In this document: one piece after another, positions 1 to 5,177 of the stretch | How positions within the stretch are numbered: the stretch's first letter is position 1 | Layout: every line of letters begins with the position of its first letter | DNA from: Labilithrix luteola | GTDB lineage: Bacteria; Myxococcota_A; Polyangia; Polyangiales; Polyangiaceae | DNA: 5,177 nt | Direction: 5' to 3' | NCBI GenBank assembly: GCA_026225435.1 | Contig: JAMFST010001123.1 | Location: forward strand, 1-5,177 | Position numbers and translations under genes: made by a program | Notes under the pieces: model-generated | The model's input: the letters and a program-made list of their open reading frames with translations, nothing else | Told to the model about the DNA's origin: nothing | Databases searched by the model: none

Positions 1-2
1 GG

Positions 3-404
3 CTCGACGCGGGCGCCGACGACTACGTGACCAAGCCGTTCAGCGTGAACGAGCTGGTGGCGAGGATGCGCGCCATCTTCCGCCGCGTCTCGCGCGCGCC
101 GCTGGTCGAGATGGTCGACATCGGCGAGGCGAAGGTGAACCTCTCGAGCCACACGCTCAGCGTCCGCGGCCAGTCACACACCCTCTCGTTCTACGAGGTG
201 GAGCTGCTGCGCATGCTGGTGGAGCGCGCCGGCCAGGCGGTGAGCCGCGAGGAGATCCTCGCCAAGGTGTGGGGCCTGCAGCCCAACTCGACCAACCGCA
301 CCGTCGACAACTTCATCGTCAAGCTGCGCAAGAAGATCGAGCGCAGCCCGGACAAGCCGCTGCACATTTTGACGGTCTACGGCTACGGCTACAAATTAGC
401 CTGA
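3..404 (+). CDS. OmpR/PhoB-family response regulator, C-terminal part (5' end outside window)
   Basis: This is the end of a two-component response regulator: a receiver domain phosphorylated by a sensor histidine kinase controls a DNA-binding winged helix-turn-helix. The frame is open from the first complete codon, giving 133 visible residues. Residues 1-13 (LDAGADDYVTKPF) are the end of the receiver domain, with the conserved switch Lys-Pro at residues 11-12. A short linker leads to the winged-helix domain at about residues 40-133. That domain shows the family pattern LSFYEVELLRML, then SREEIL..VWG, then TVDNFIVKLRKKIE (recognition helix) and the closing TVYGYGYKL wing. The phospho-acceptor Asp lies upstream and cannot be checked. 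The GTG at 27 is an internal Val codon, not the start. No partner histidine kinase is visible downstream; the gene instead ends 4 bases from a convergent gene. The regulon cannot be deduced. The last codons (AAA, TTA) are unusually AT-rich for this window. Confidence 0.96.
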   Translation, partial: LDAGADDYVTKPFSVNELVARMRAIFRRVSRAPLVEMVDIGEAKVNLSSHTLSVRGQSHTLSFYEVELLRMLVERAGQAVSREEILAKVWGLQPNSTNRTVDNFIVKLRKKIERSPDKPLHILTVYGYGYKLA

Positions 405-408
405 CGAC

Positions 409-1569
409 TCAGCTCGAAACGAACACCACCTCGAGCCGCTCGTTGCGGGCGCGGTGGGCGGCATCGGCGGGGTCGACGATCGGCAGACGGTCGTAGGCGC
501 GGACGGCGTGGCGGCGGGCGGCGCTGATGCCGGCGGCGTCGAGGAGGTGCGCGGCATCGTCGAGGCGGTGCTCGACCAGGGTACGGTGCTCCGCGGTCTC
601 GGTCCCGCTCTTCTCGCTCCCGCTTGCGTCGTGGGCCACCAGCTGCAGCGCGCTCCTCGGGTGGGCGAGGGCGATGGCGGCGAGCGCCTTGAGCGCGTCG
701 CTGGCGTGCGTCGTCAGGTGGTCCTTGTCGAACGGCGCTTCGAGGACGACGAGCACGCCGCGCTCGTCGCGGTGCACGGTGAGGTCGTCGCCGAGACCGC
801 GCGCCGAGATGGCCGCGAGGATCGCCTCGGCCTCGCTGTCGATGGCCGTGCCGCGCGCGCGGGCGGCGGTGAGCTGGGAGAGGCAGGCGGCGCGGGCGCG
901 CGTGGCGTCGTCGAGGAGCGGACCGGCACCGGCCGCACCAGCGGCGGGCTTCGTCGTGAGCTCGTCGCGGATCTTGAGCAAGGCCGGGTCGTCGGTGGCG
1001 CTGGCAGCGCTCGCAGCGGCGCCCGCGAGCTTGGCCGCGTCGCAGAGGAGCTCGGCGTCCTCGGCGAGGCTCGCGGCGGCGCGACGACGTGCCTCCTCGC
1101 GTGCGGCGGGCGCCGGACCGCTGGCGCGCGGGGGAACCACGTGGGTCGCCACTTCGAGCTCGGCCCCGAGCTCGCTCGCCTCGCGCTCTGCGGTCGTGCG
1201 CGCGGCGGCCGCTTCGTCGGCAGCGCGCCCTTGCTCGGTCAGGCTGGCGCGCGCCGCCTCGGCCCGGGTCTTGGCGCGAACGCCGCGCGCCGTCGCCTCG
1301 GTGAGCGCGTAGCCGGCGAGCGCCTCGTCGACCGCCGCCTCGCAGGCCGCGTCGTGCCCGCTGTCGCAGGCGTGCTCCGCCGCGATGCGCGCGCGCTCGG
1401 CCGCGGCGAAGGGGACCGGCGCCAGCGCCGCCGCCTCGCGGACCGCCGGAGTGGTGTGCACCGCTTCGAGCTCGTTCCAGGCCGGGGACTCCGCATTGCC
1501 CGCGGCGCAGGCCGAGAGCGCGAGGGACAGCGCTGCGGTCAATCCGATGCGGAGGGCGCAGATCCTCAC
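409..1569 (-). CDS. OmpA-family outer-membrane lipoprotein with helical N-terminal half
   Basis: The 386-residue product is probably an outer-membrane lipoprotein that binds peptidoglycan. Its signal peptide has a hydrophobic core and an LSAC lipobox, with the lipidated Cys at residue 21. Residues about 55-250 are Ala/Glu/Arg-rich and predicted helical, with Cys at 68, 76, 176 and 229. Residues about 262-386 match the OmpA C-terminal fold: VLVVLEAPFD, a helix, LQLVAHDASG, and then a segment that aligns without gaps to the E. coli OmpA LSERRA...GI segment. The closing ARNERLEVVF corresponds to NRRVEI. The two residues that bind diaminopimelate in OmpA appear kept as Asp314 and Arg335; the loop between them is about seven residues longer than in E. 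coli. The start is GTG, supported by a GAGGAG ribosome site 8 bases upstream and by the signal peptide. This start overlaps the stop of the upstream gene (GTGA), so the two are probably co-translated. The exact role is unknown; tethering envelope layers or scaffolding is an inference. Confidence 0.9.
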   Translation of the reverse strand: MRICALRIGLTAALSLALSACAAGNAESPAWNELEAVHTTPAVREAAALAPVPFAAAERARIAAEHACDSGHDAACEAAVDEALAGYALTEATARGVRAKTRAEAARASLTEQGRAADEAAAARTTAEREASELGAELEVATHVVPPRASGPAPAAREEARRRAAASLAEDAELLCDAAKLAGAAASAASATDDPALLKIRDELTTKPAAGAAGAGPLLDDATRARAACLSQLTAARARGTAIDSEAEAILAAISARGLGDDLTVHRDERGVLVVLEAPFDKDHLTTHASDALKALAAIALAHPRSALQLVAHDASGSEKSGTETAEHRTLVEHRLDDAAHLLDAAGISAARRHAVRAYDRLPIVDPADAAHRARNERLEVVFVSS

Positions 1570-2198
1570 GGCGGAGACTCCTCGCCCGAGGTGCTGCGCT
1601 TTCCCGGAGTGGCTGACGAGCCCGACGCGCCCGGCATGTGCAGCTCGAGGCCACCGTCACGTTCGGCACGTTCGGCGCGCTCCGGCGCCTTGCTCGCGGA
1701 CTTGCCCGGTGCGCTCACGCCGCCGTCGATGTCCGCCGTGCGCACGCGCGGGGCCACCGAGCTGCGCTCTCGCTCGAGGCGCGCCAGCTCGGCCCGCCGT
1801 CGACCCGCGTTGCCCAGCGCCTCCTCGAGCAGCGAGCGCTCGCGCTCCACCCGGGCGCCGGCATCGAGCACACCGAGCTCCAGCGACGCCGCCTCGCTCT
1901 CGCGGTCGACCGCCCGGGCCAGCGTCTCGGCCGCGTCGAGCCAGACGGCCGCGCTCTGCTCGGCGACCGCCGCGTTCGTGCCGTCTCCGCTCGCGCGCAG
2001 CTTGCTCGCCCGCTCGAGCGCGATCTTCGCCCGCGTCACGTAGCCGCTGGTGACCGCCCGGTGCGTCTCGTCCCCCTCGAGCCGCGACAGGCGCTCGCTC
2101 ACCTGGCCGGAGCTCGCGTCCGCCGCCACCGCCAGCGAGCCCGCCGCCGTGAGGATCAGACCGAGCCCGAACGCGCACCAGCCGCGCCGCGCGCCCAT
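1566..2198 (-). CDS. Secreted helical (coiled-coil) periplasmic protein, first gene of an operon with the OmpA-like lipoprotein
   Basis: The product has 210 residues and no function I can name with confidence. It starts MGARRG, followed by a hydrophobic stretch at residues 7-25 and Ala-rich cleavage sites (AVA at 23-25 or ADA at 26-28). This is a Sec signal peptide without a lipobox, so the mature protein should be periplasmic. Residues about 30-150 are strongly helical and rich in Ala, Glu, Arg and Leu, suggesting a coiled coil. The spacing of Ala/Leu resembles DUF4398-type envelope proteins, but that is a weak resemblance judged by eye. Residues 150-210 are polar and probably disordered, with an AER-AER run near 173-180 and a Ser/Gly/Pro-rich tail. 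An in-frame ATG at 2231 would add 11 residues (221 in total) to the n-region. I prefer 2198 because it gives a standard-length signal peptide, though neither start has a clean ribosome site. The stop overlaps the lipoprotein start. Confidence 0.8.
   Translation of the reverse strand: MGARRGWCAFGLGLILTAAGSLAVAADASSGQVSERLSRLEGDETHRAVTSGYVTRAKIALERASKLRASGDGTNAAVAEQSAAVWLDAAETLARAVDRESEAASLELGVLDAGARVERERSLLEEALGNAGRRRAELARLERERSSVAPRVRTADIDGGVSAPGKSASKAPERAERAERDGGLELHMPGASGSSATPGKRSTSGEESPP
1578..1583 (-). promoter_or_regulatory. Shine-Dalgarno site of the OmpA-like lipoprotein gene
   Basis: Read on the minus strand this is GAGGAG, 8 bases before the GTG start at 1569. It lies inside the last codons of the upstream gene and decides the GTG start of the lipoprotein. 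Together with the GTGA overlap it indicates translational coupling of the pair. Confidence 0.75.
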
Positions 2199-2282
2199 CC
2201 TGCCCCGTCCCGCTCTCGCCAAGGCTCGCATTGCCAGGCGGGAACCTTTCGACCGGACGCGCGCTCCCGTCAAGATCTGGTC

Positions 2283-2310
2283 GCGCTGGTCCCGGTGCGC
2301 TGGTCCCGGT
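2283..2310. repeat. Perfect 14-bp tandem duplication upstream of threonine ammonia-lyase
   Basis: The unit GCGCTGGTCCCGGT occurs twice back to back (2283-2296 and 2297-2310) with no mismatch, ending 17 bases before the ATG at 2328. It lies in non-coding sequence and could be a slippage duplication or a paired protein-binding site. A period of 14 bp does not match one turn of the helix. Confidence 0.9.
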
Positions 2311-2314
2311 GCCC

Positions 2315-2321
2315 AAGCAGG
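2315..2321 (+). promoter_or_regulatory. Probable ribosome binding site of threonine ammonia-lyase
   Basis: AAGCAGG lies 6 bases before the ATG at 2328 and matches AGGAGG with one mismatch. It supports this start over in-frame GTG and CTG codons further upstream. The protein N-terminus (MRAVITFADVERARKRI) also begins where members of this family normally begin. Confidence 0.55.
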
Positions 2322-2327
2322 TTCACA

Positions 2328-3548
2328 ATGCGCGCCGTGATCACCTTCGCGGACGTGGAGCGGGCGCGCAAACGGATCGGAGACGCGGTCCACCTCTCTC
2401 CCTGCACCTTGAGCGAGCACCTCTCGAACCTCACCGGCACCCGTTGCTGGCTCAAGCTCGAGAACCTGCAGATGACCGGCTCCTTCAAGGAGCGCGGCGC
2501 CTGCAACAAGCTCATGTCGCTCTCCGCCGAAGAGCGTGCCCGCGGCGTCATCTGCGCCAGCGCCGGCAACCACGCGCAGGGCGTCGCCTACCACGCGACC
2601 CGTCTCGGCATCGACGCCACCATCGTGATGCCCGAGGTCACCCCCATCAGCAAGGTGCAGAGCACGCGCAACTACGGCGGCCGCGTGGTCCTCCACGGCA
2701 CCAACTACGACGAGGCGTACGAGGAGGCGAGCCGCCTGCGCGACCTCGAGAAGCGCGTCTTCGTCCACGCCTTCGACGACGATCTGATCATGGCGGGGCA
2801 GGGGACCATCGGCCTCGAGCTGCTCGAGCAGAACCCGTACATGGAAGCGGTGGTCGTCGCCGTCGGCGGCGGCGGGCTCATCTCCGGCATCGCCGTCGCC
2901 ATCAAGGAGACCAACCCGCGCATCAAGGTCTACGGCGTCGAGACCACGCAGATCCCGAGCATGAAGGAGGCGATCGCCCACGGCTCGCCCGTGACCCTCC
3001 CCGCCGCCGGCACCATCGCCGAGGGGATCGCCGTGCGCCGCGCCGGGGAGAAGACCCTCGAGGTGGTGCAGAAGTACGTCGACGACCTGGTGCTGGTGAA
3101 CGAGGAGGAGATCGCCGAGGGCATCCTCACCTTGCTCGAGCGCGAGAAGACGGTCGCCGAGGGGGCCGGCGCCGCGGGCCTCGCCGCCATGATCCACAAG
3201 CGCCTTCCGCTCGAGGGGAAGAAGGTGGTCAACGTCGTCTGCGGCGGGAACATCGACGTGAACCTGATCAGCCGCATCATCGAGCGCGGCCTGGTGAAGA
3301 CGGGGCGCATGGTCCGCCTCACGATCGCCATCAGTGACCGCATGGGCTCGCTCGCCCGCGTCACCCGGGTGGTCGCCGACGCGCGCGCCAGCGTCATCCA
3401 GATCAACCACGACCGCACCTTCGCCCGCCAGGGCATCCACGAGGCGACCGTCGAGCTGGTCCTCGAGACCCGCGGCTTCGAGCACGTCGAGGAGGTCACC
3501 AAGGCGCTGATCGCCGCCGGCTACGGGGTCCTCTCCAGCCCGGTCTGA
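2328..3548 (+). CDS. ilvA: Threonine ammonia-lyase (threonine dehydratase), PLP-dependent, with C-terminal ACT domain
   Basis: This cytoplasmic enzyme deaminates L-threonine to 2-oxobutyrate and ammonia, the entry step to isoleucine or to threonine catabolism. The 406-residue length fits the short, single-ACT form of the family (about 400 residues) rather than the roughly 510-residue E. coli IlvA with its doubled regulatory region. Fold-type II PLP features are all present: SFKERGA at residues 52-58 with Lys54 as the Schiff-base lysine, SAGNHAQG at 78-85, the phosphate-gripping GGGG at 180-183, an AEGAGAAG segment near 277-284, and CGGNID at 305-310. Residues about 328-403 form an ACT domain (VRLTIAISDRMGSLARVTRVV...), the usual site of amino-acid feedback. 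The gene is monocistronic as far as can be seen, with no ilv or thr neighbour, so biosynthetic versus catabolic use is open; tdcB-like naming is equally defensible. Serine dehydratase activity is a possible side reaction. Confidence 0.96.
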   Translation: MRAVITFADVERARKRIGDAVHLSPCTLSEHLSNLTGTRCWLKLENLQMTGSFKERGACNKLMSLSAEERARGVICASAGNHAQGVAYHATRLGIDATIVMPEVTPISKVQSTRNYGGRVVLHGTNYDEAYEEASRLRDLEKRVFVHAFDDDLIMAGQGTIGLELLEQNPYMEAVVVAVGGGGLISGIAVAIKETNPRIKVYGVETTQIPSMKEAIAHGSPVTLPAAGTIAEGIAVRRAGEKTLEVVQKYVDDLVLVNEEEIAEGILTLLEREKTVAEGAGAAGLAAMIHKRLPLEGKKVVNVVCGGNIDVNLISRIIERGLVKTGRMVRLTIAISDRMGSLARVTRVVADARASVIQINHDRTFARQGIHEATVELVLETRGFEHVEEVTKALIAAGYGVLSSPV

Positions 3549-3560
3549 GGGGTCCCGCGC

Positions 3561-3572
3561 GTATATTTATCT
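3561..3572 (+). promoter_or_regulatory. AT-rich patch, possible -10 region for the kinase gene
   Basis: GTATATTTATCT is the only conspicuous AT-rich stretch in the window. TATATT at 3562-3567 is one base from the TATAAT consensus. No acceptable -35 box is found 16-18 bases upstream (that position falls at the end of the threonine ammonia-lyase gene), so the promoter call is tentative. If it is real, the transcript leader would be about 60 bases and would contain the hairpin at 3586-3615. Confidence 0.3.
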
Positions 3573-3585
3573 GTACGGAGCGTTT

Positions 3586-3615
3586 GGCGGCGCCGTTTGC
3601 TCGGCAAGCGCCGCC
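3586..3615 (+). other. Strong GC-rich hairpin between threonine ammonia-lyase and kinase genes
   Basis: GGCGGCGC (3586-3593) pairs perfectly with GCGCCGCC (3608-3615). Inside it TTGC (3597-3600) pairs with GCAA (3604-3607) around a TCG loop, leaving a 3-base bulge, for 12 base pairs in all. An alternative fold pairs CGTTTGC (3594-3600) with GCAAGCG (3604-3610), using one G-U pair. No T-run follows on either strand, so it is not a standard intrinsic terminator. It ends 20 bases before the kinase start and may be a leader structure or a U-less terminator of the upstream gene. Confidence 0.65.
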
Positions 3616-3635
3616 GGTCCAGCCATAATGAAGCG

Positions 3636-5177
3636 ATGCCGCGCGAGACGACTTCTGGCTCGCCGGCATTCGGCGCGTCCGAGCCGGGGCTCGAGGCCGC
3701 CCCGCCGCAGAACCCGTCCTTTCGCTTCGGCAAGTACCAGCTCTTCGCCACCCTCGGTCACGGCGGCATGGCCGACGTGTTCCTCGCCGTCGCCCACGGG
3801 CCGATGGGCTTCAACAAGCTCACCGTCATCAAGCGGCTCAAGCCGGTGCTCTCCACCGAGCCGAGCTTCCGCCAGATGTTCCTCGACGAGGCGCGCCTCG
3901 CCGCCCGCCTCGCGCACCCGCACGTGGTTCACACGTACGAGGTCGGCGAGGAGGAGGGGGCCTACTTCCTGGCGATGGAGTACATCCAGGGGCAGTCGCT
4001 CAACCGCGTCATCAAGCAGACGCTGCGCCGCGGGCAGCGGATCGATCCGCTCGTGGCTGGACGCATCGTCGCCGACGCGCTCGACGGCCTCTCTTACGCG
4101 CACGAGCTGCTCGACTACGACGGGAGGCCGCTCTCGGTCATCCACCGCGACGTCAGCCCGCACAACCTGCTCCTCGGCTACGACGGCAACGTCAAGGTCG
4201 TCGACTTCGGCATCGCCAAGGCGACCAGCTCGTCGACCGAGACCGAGATCGGCGTCCTCAAGGGGAAGGTCGCGTACATGGCGCCCGAGCAGGCGACCGG
4301 GATGCCCATCGACGCCCGCGCCGACCTCTTCCCCATGGGGATCGTGCTGTGGGAGATGCTCACGCACAAGCGGCTGATGGCGGCCGACTCGGCGGCCATC
4401 ACCCTGCACAAGCTGATGAACGAGCGCATCCCCCGCGTCTCGGAGCACGTGCCGGGGATCGATCCGCGCATCGACGACATCGTCGCCCGCGCGCTGGAGA
4501 AGGATCCGCGCGACCGCTGGCCGAGCGCCCGTGTGTTCCGTGACGCGCTCGACGAGGTGCTCTCCACGTCGCACCGCCTGGTGCGCCACGAGGAGGTGAG
4601 CCGCTGGACGTCGGAGATGTTCGCCGAGACCCGCGAGGAGACGCACCGCCAGATCCAGACGTACATGGCGTCGATGACCGCGCGCGGGAGCTCGCCTCCG
4701 CCGGCGCTGTCCACCCTCACGCAGGACTCGCTGCGCCGCTTGCAGCAGGGGAGCAGCTCGCAGCAGCTGCTGCTCCTCGGCGTGTCGAGCGGCAGCGGGA
4801 GCGGGGTGGTGCCGCGCGCGTCGACCGCTCCGTCGATCGCGCCCGTGCCGGCGGTGCCGACGCGTCGGCCTGCATTCTTGCCGATCTTCCTGGCCTCGCT
4901 GCTGGGCATCGCGCTGCTGGTGATCCTCGTGTTGCTCCTGCGTCCGCGCCCACTGCCGGACGGTCCGATGGCCGGCAACCCGATGATGGCGCCGGTGAGC
5001 TCGGTGCCCGCGGTCACCGCGTTGCCCGCAGTGGCGCCGCCCGTGGCGCCTCCGTCGACCGCAGCCGCCGCGCCCACGCCAGTGGCGTCCAGCGCGCCCG
5101 TCGCGCCGGCGATCCCGCCGAGCCTCGCGACCCCGCCCAGCCCCGCGACCCCGCCCCCCACGCATGCGCGTCCCCCC
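3636..5177 (+). CDS. Transmembrane Hanks-type Ser/Thr protein kinase (3' end beyond window)
   Basis: At least 514 residues are encoded, open to the last base. The kinase domain spans about residues 34-306. It has a glycine loop GHGGMADVF (41-49), ATP-binding Lys66, helix-C Glu85, catalytic loop HRDVSPHN (170-177, catalytic Asp172), DFG (190-192), GKVAYMAPE (210-218), Asp230 and Arg293. All residues needed for phosphotransfer are present, so it should be active. Two positions are unusual: Ser174 replaces the Ser/Thr-kinase Lys, and Lys211 replaces the P+1 Thr. Pro233 stands where Ser or Ala is normal. The activation loop is rich in Ser/Thr (197-203), candidate autophosphorylation sites. Residues about 310-412 are a Ser/Gln-rich juxtamembrane linker. 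Residues 413-435 form one membrane segment, followed by a Pro/Ala-rich stretch, presumably periplasmic, leading to an unseen sensor domain. The ATG at 3636 is chosen by frame and domain position; its ribosome site is weak, and an out-of-frame ATG lies 8 bases upstream. Confidence 0.96.
   Translation, partial: MPRETTSGSPAFGASEPGLEAAPPQNPSFRFGKYQLFATLGHGGMADVFLAVAHGPMGFNKLTVIKRLKPVLSTEPSFRQMFLDEARLAARLAHPHVVHTYEVGEEEGAYFLAMEYIQGQSLNRVIKQTLRRGQRIDPLVAGRIVADALDGLSYAHELLDYDGRPLSVIHRDVSPHNLLLGYDGNVKVVDFGIAKATSSSTETEIGVLKGKVAYMAPEQATGMPIDARADLFPMGIVLWEMLTHKRLMAADSAAITLHKLMNERIPRVSEHVPGIDPRIDDIVARALEKDPRDRWPSARVFRDALDEVLSTSHRLVRHEEVSRWTSEMFAETREETHRQIQTYMASMTARGSSPPPALSTLTQDSLRRLQQGSSSQQLLLLGVSSGSGSGVVPRASTAPSIAPVPAVPTRRPAFLPIFLASLLGIALLVILVLLLRPRPLPDGPMAGNPMMAPVSSVPAVTALPAVAPPVAPPSTAAAAPTPVASSAPVAPAIPPSLATPPSPATPPPTHARPP
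5127..5162 (+). repeat. Two imperfect 18-bp tandem units in the Pro/Ala-rich kinase tail
   Basis: GCGACCCCGCCC recurs at 5127-5138 and 5145-5156, an 18-bp period that keeps the reading frame and encodes ATPPSP followed by ATPPPT. It probably lengthened the flexible extracytoplasmic linker by in-frame duplication. The array may continue past the window edge. Confidence 0.7.

Larger units (their letters stand above)
2199..2327. other. Divergent intergenic region between the envelope operon and threonine ammonia-lyase
   Basis: These 129 bases (96 if the longer minus-strand start at 2231 is used) separate two divergently transcribed genes and must hold promoters for both, unless transcription enters from elsewhere. 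I see no clear sigma-70 pair. A GGAAC box at 2241-2245 followed by CGTC at 2268-2271 recalls an ECF sigma promoter, but the 22-base gap is too long. The region contains a 14-bp tandem duplication, described separately. No small open reading frame with coding character was seen. Confidence 0.6.

Noticed and set aside
389..1669. Minus-strand 426-codon frame overlapping the lipoprotein gene
   Set aside because: The translation is Arg-rich low complexity; the neighbouring frame has a lipobox, an OmpA domain and a ribosome site.
1660..1677. 9-bp tandem repeat (CGTTCGGCA / CGTTCGGCG)
   Set aside because: It simply encodes the AER-AER run in the tail of the secreted protein and has only two units; coding bias explains it.
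454..2043. Long plus-strand open frame (529 codons) opposite the two envelope genes
   Set aside because: Its translation is low-complexity Gly/Arg/Ala-rich with no domain, and it crosses the junction of two well-supported minus-strand genes with a signal peptide and an OmpA fold. Open antisense frames are expected at this GC content.
2241..2271. ECF-sigma-like promoter (GGAAC ... CGTC)
   Set aside because: The 22-base gap is well above the spacing normal for ECF promoters, and such short GC-rich boxes occur by chance here.
2199..3485. Upstream extension of the minus-strand secreted protein through the threonine ammonia-lyase gene
   Set aside because: The frame stays open, but the added sequence is Asp/Ala/Gly/His-rich antisense of a clear enzyme. 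The signal peptide places the true start at 2198 or 2231.
3586..3615. Intrinsic terminator of the threonine ammonia-lyase gene
   Set aside because: The stem is strong, but no T-run follows on either strand, so I describe it only as a hairpin of unknown role.
3567..5165. Long minus-strand open frame (532 codons) opposite the kinase
   Set aside because: The product is Arg/His/Gly-rich with no motif, while the plus strand encodes a complete set of kinase motifs. It is a GC-driven shadow.

Overview
This window appears to be chromosomal DNA from a very GC-rich, predatory/social-type Myxococcota (myxobacterium-like) genome. That is an inference from three things: almost every third codon position is G or C, there is a Hanks-type Ser/Thr kinase with the HRDVSPxN / GKxxYMAPEQ signature I associate from memory with myxobacterial kinases, and there is an OmpA-type lipoprotein paired with a secreted helical protein. 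I see no rRNA, tRNA, CRISPR array, insertion sequence or phage gene.

Layout: (1) positions 3-404, plus strand: the 3' part of an OmpR/PhoB-family response regulator that begins upstream of the window. (2) 409-1569 and 1566-2198, both minus strand: a two-gene operon with a 4-base stop/start overlap. The first gene encodes a secreted helical/coiled-coil protein; the second encodes a lipoprotein with a helical N-terminal half and an OmpA-like peptidoglycan-binding C-terminus. This operon converges on the response regulator with only 4 bases between the stop codons. (3) 2199-2327: a short divergent intergenic region holding a perfect 14-bp tandem duplication. (4) 2328-3548, plus: a complete threonine ammonia-lyase with a C-terminal ACT domain. 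(5) 3549-3635: a short gap with the window's only obvious AT-rich patch and a strong GC-rich hairpin. (6) 3636 to the right edge, plus: a transmembrane Ser/Thr protein kinase whose 3' end lies beyond the window. It is open to the last base.

How the genes relate: the two minus-strand genes very probably act together at the cell envelope, one secreted into the periplasm and one lipid-anchored and bound to peptidoglycan. The response regulator and the kinase are separate signalling genes, and nothing visible ties them to the envelope pair or to threonine deamination. The window looks like an ordinary chromosomal region. The most interesting points are the apparent reciprocal Lys swap between the kinase catalytic loop and its P+1 loop, the translationally coupled envelope pair, and the hairpin and tandem repeat just upstream of two start codons. 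I found no convincing new multi-gene defence or mobile system.
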